A DNA stretch of 47,377 bases, from positions 1 through 47,377 of the forward strand of contig CADDZF010000006.1 in assembly GCA_902812445.1 (NCBI GenBank), in the 5' to 3' direction. The DNA is from Methylococcaceae bacterium (GTDB taxonomy: Bacteria > Pseudomonadota > Gammaproteobacteria > Methylococcales > Methylococcaceae). The notes under the pieces are model-generated. The model did no database searches. It saw nothing but the letters and a program-made list of their open reading frames with translations, and was not told where the DNA came from. Below, piece by piece: positions 46,420 to 47,377 of this stretch (its first letter is position 1; each line of letters opens with the position of its first letter). A program made the position numbers and the translations under genes.

Positions 46420-47377
46420 TCACGATTTACTCCGTCGCCTTCCGGCGGCGCTGCGATAGAATCCGAATTTGACGATCTCCGCCGACACGATGTAAAGCGC
46501 TATGATGCCGGCCAGCCAGAGCAGCAGATCGGTCGGCAACCGGGTGAATCCCAAGACGGCCGTAAACGGCGCATAGGCGAGCCCGATAACGAGCGCAATC
46601 GCCGCCAAAGTCGCCGCAAACAAAGGCCAGGCTGGCCGGCTTTTGACAAGCGGCAGGCGCGTGCGAATGACCAGTACGATCAGGGTGGCGGAAATCACCG
46701 ACTCGAGAAACCAGCCGGTACGGAATGCGTCCACCGCAGCGCCCCGCCATAACAGGACGCCAAATGTCAGATAATCAAACAGCGAACTCAGCAGGCCGAA
46801 AGTAATCATGAATCGGCGGATGAATCCAATATCCCAGCGCTCGGGTTGCTCCACCATCGCGCTATCTACTCGGTCCGAGGCGATAGCCATTTCGGGTATG
46901 TCGGTCAGGAGATTGGTCAGCAATACTTGCTTAGGCAACAGCGGCAAGAAAGGCAGGAACAGCGAGGCACCCGCCATGCTGAACATGTTGCCGAAATTGG
47001 CGCTGGTGGCCATGAATACGTATTTCAGCGTGTTGGCGAAAGTTCTGCGGCCTTCCCGCACGCCCTCGATAAGGACGTTCAAGTCCTGTTTCAGCAATAC
47101 GAAATGTGCCGCCTCTTTGGCGACGTCCACGGCGCTCCCGACCGAAATCCCCACGTCGGCGGCGTGCAGGGCCGATGCGTCGTTGATGCCGTCGCCGAGA
47201 TAGCCAACCACGTGGTTTGCCTTGCGGAAAGCCAGAATGATCCGCTCTTTCTGGTTTGGCTCGACTTCCGCGAAGATGTCCACGCTTTCGATTTTTACCC
47301 GCAAGGCTTCATCGCTGATCTGATATAGCTCAGGACCAGTCAAAACCATCGCGGATTTGAGCCCGATGCGCTCACCC
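46420..47377 (-). CDS. MgtA-like P-type ATPase, C-terminal part (partial, cut by window end)
   Basis: Only the last 318 codons are in the window; the frame is open to base 47377, so the N-terminus lies beyond. Seen are the end of the P domain, with LTGPELYQISDEALR, AEVEPNQKERIILAFRK and GYLGDGINDASALHAADVGISV (hinge GDGxNDA), followed by the C-terminal membrane domain of six helices. RRTFANTLKYVFMATSANFGNMFSMAGASLFLPFLPLLPKQVLLTNLLTDIPEMAIASDRVD is characteristic of the magnesium-type (P3B) ATPases. Mg uptake is the likely role, but ion specificity cannot be proved from this fragment. The Asp phosphorylation motif DKTGT would be outside. Confidence 0.88.
   Translation of the reverse strand, partial: GERIGLKSAMVLTGPELYQISDEALRVKIESVDIFAEVEPNQKERIILAFRKANHVVGYLGDGINDASALHAADVGISVGSAVDVAKEAAHFVLLKQDLNVLIEGVREGRRTFANTLKYVFMATSANFGNMFSMAGASLFLPFLPLLPKQVLLTNLLTDIPEMAIASDRVDSAMVEQPERWDIGFIRRFMITFGLLSSLFDYLTFGVLLWRGAAVDAFRTGWFLESVISATLIVLVIRTRLPLVKSRPAWPLFAATLAAIALVIGLAYAPFTAVLGFTRLPTDLLLWLAGIIALYIVSAEIVKFGFYRSAAGRRRSKS

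Overview
The window comes from a proteobacterium, most likely gammaproteobacterial; a betaproteobacterium cannot be excluded. The first 12.4 kb has the order tuf - tRNA-Trp - secE - nusG - rplK - rplA - rplJ - rplL - rpoB - rpoC. EF-P has the lysine-34 context used by the EpmA/EpmB lysylation pathway. The GlrK/QseG/GlrR-type operon, CysZ, UppP, HemJ and a PEP-CTERM/exosortase-associated acyltransferase fit the same assignment.

Layout. (1) 1-12361: translation and transcription core. It includes a structured L10-type leader before rplJ and an attenuator-like hairpin between rplL and rpoB. rpoB is split into two overlapping frames at a run of six A near codon 1086. (2) 12362-16497: synteny break. 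The rpsL-rpsG-fusA genes that often follow rpoC are absent. Instead there is a decayed IS4/IS1634-type transposase, a LysR regulator with an NAD-dependent formate dehydrogenase, a decayed IS630-type transposase and a deleted ParB-domain/DNA-methylase remnant. (3) 16498-24904: redox and metal genes. These are hemJ with a TlpA-like thioredoxin, a Tim44-domain membrane protein, a broken cytochrome c, a lipoprotein NirK fused to cytochrome c, a ceruloplasmin-like two-domain multicopper oxidase behind a perfect Fur-type palindrome, a ferritin-like helical protein and a DegP-type protease without PDZ. (4) 25213-28298: an operon of the poorly understood HPr-rel-A type. It encodes a Tat-like exported protein, a PqqD-like protein, an HprK-related kinase and a nucleotidyltransferase-fold protein. 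A coupled RimK-like ATP-grasp ligase and GNAT-C39 peptidase fusion converge on it. (5) 31022-35197: M14 carboxypeptidase, uppP, a Uma2 nuclease and a DoxX gene interrupted by an in-frame TGA. (6) 35240-38013: the complete EF-P lysylation set, epmB divergent from efp-epmA, with five tandem stem-loops in front of efp. (7) 38014-43083: a candidate small RNA with terminator, then a glrK-qseG-glrR type sigma-54 signalling operon, a sigma-54 promoter candidate and the PEP-CTERM/exosortase-associated acyltransferase. (8) 43124-47377: cysZ, mtaB, a fused SpmA-SpmB protein and the C-terminal part of an MgtA-like P-type ATPase cut by the window edge.

The parts most worth follow-up are the HPr-rel-A operon with its candidate exported substrate, the RimK/GNAT-C39 pair, the hairpin array before efp, the putative RNA upstream of glrK (the position of glmY in enterics), and the rpoB frame break, which may be a sequencing error, a natural split or recoding. 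All calls rest on reading the sequence; no database search was possible.
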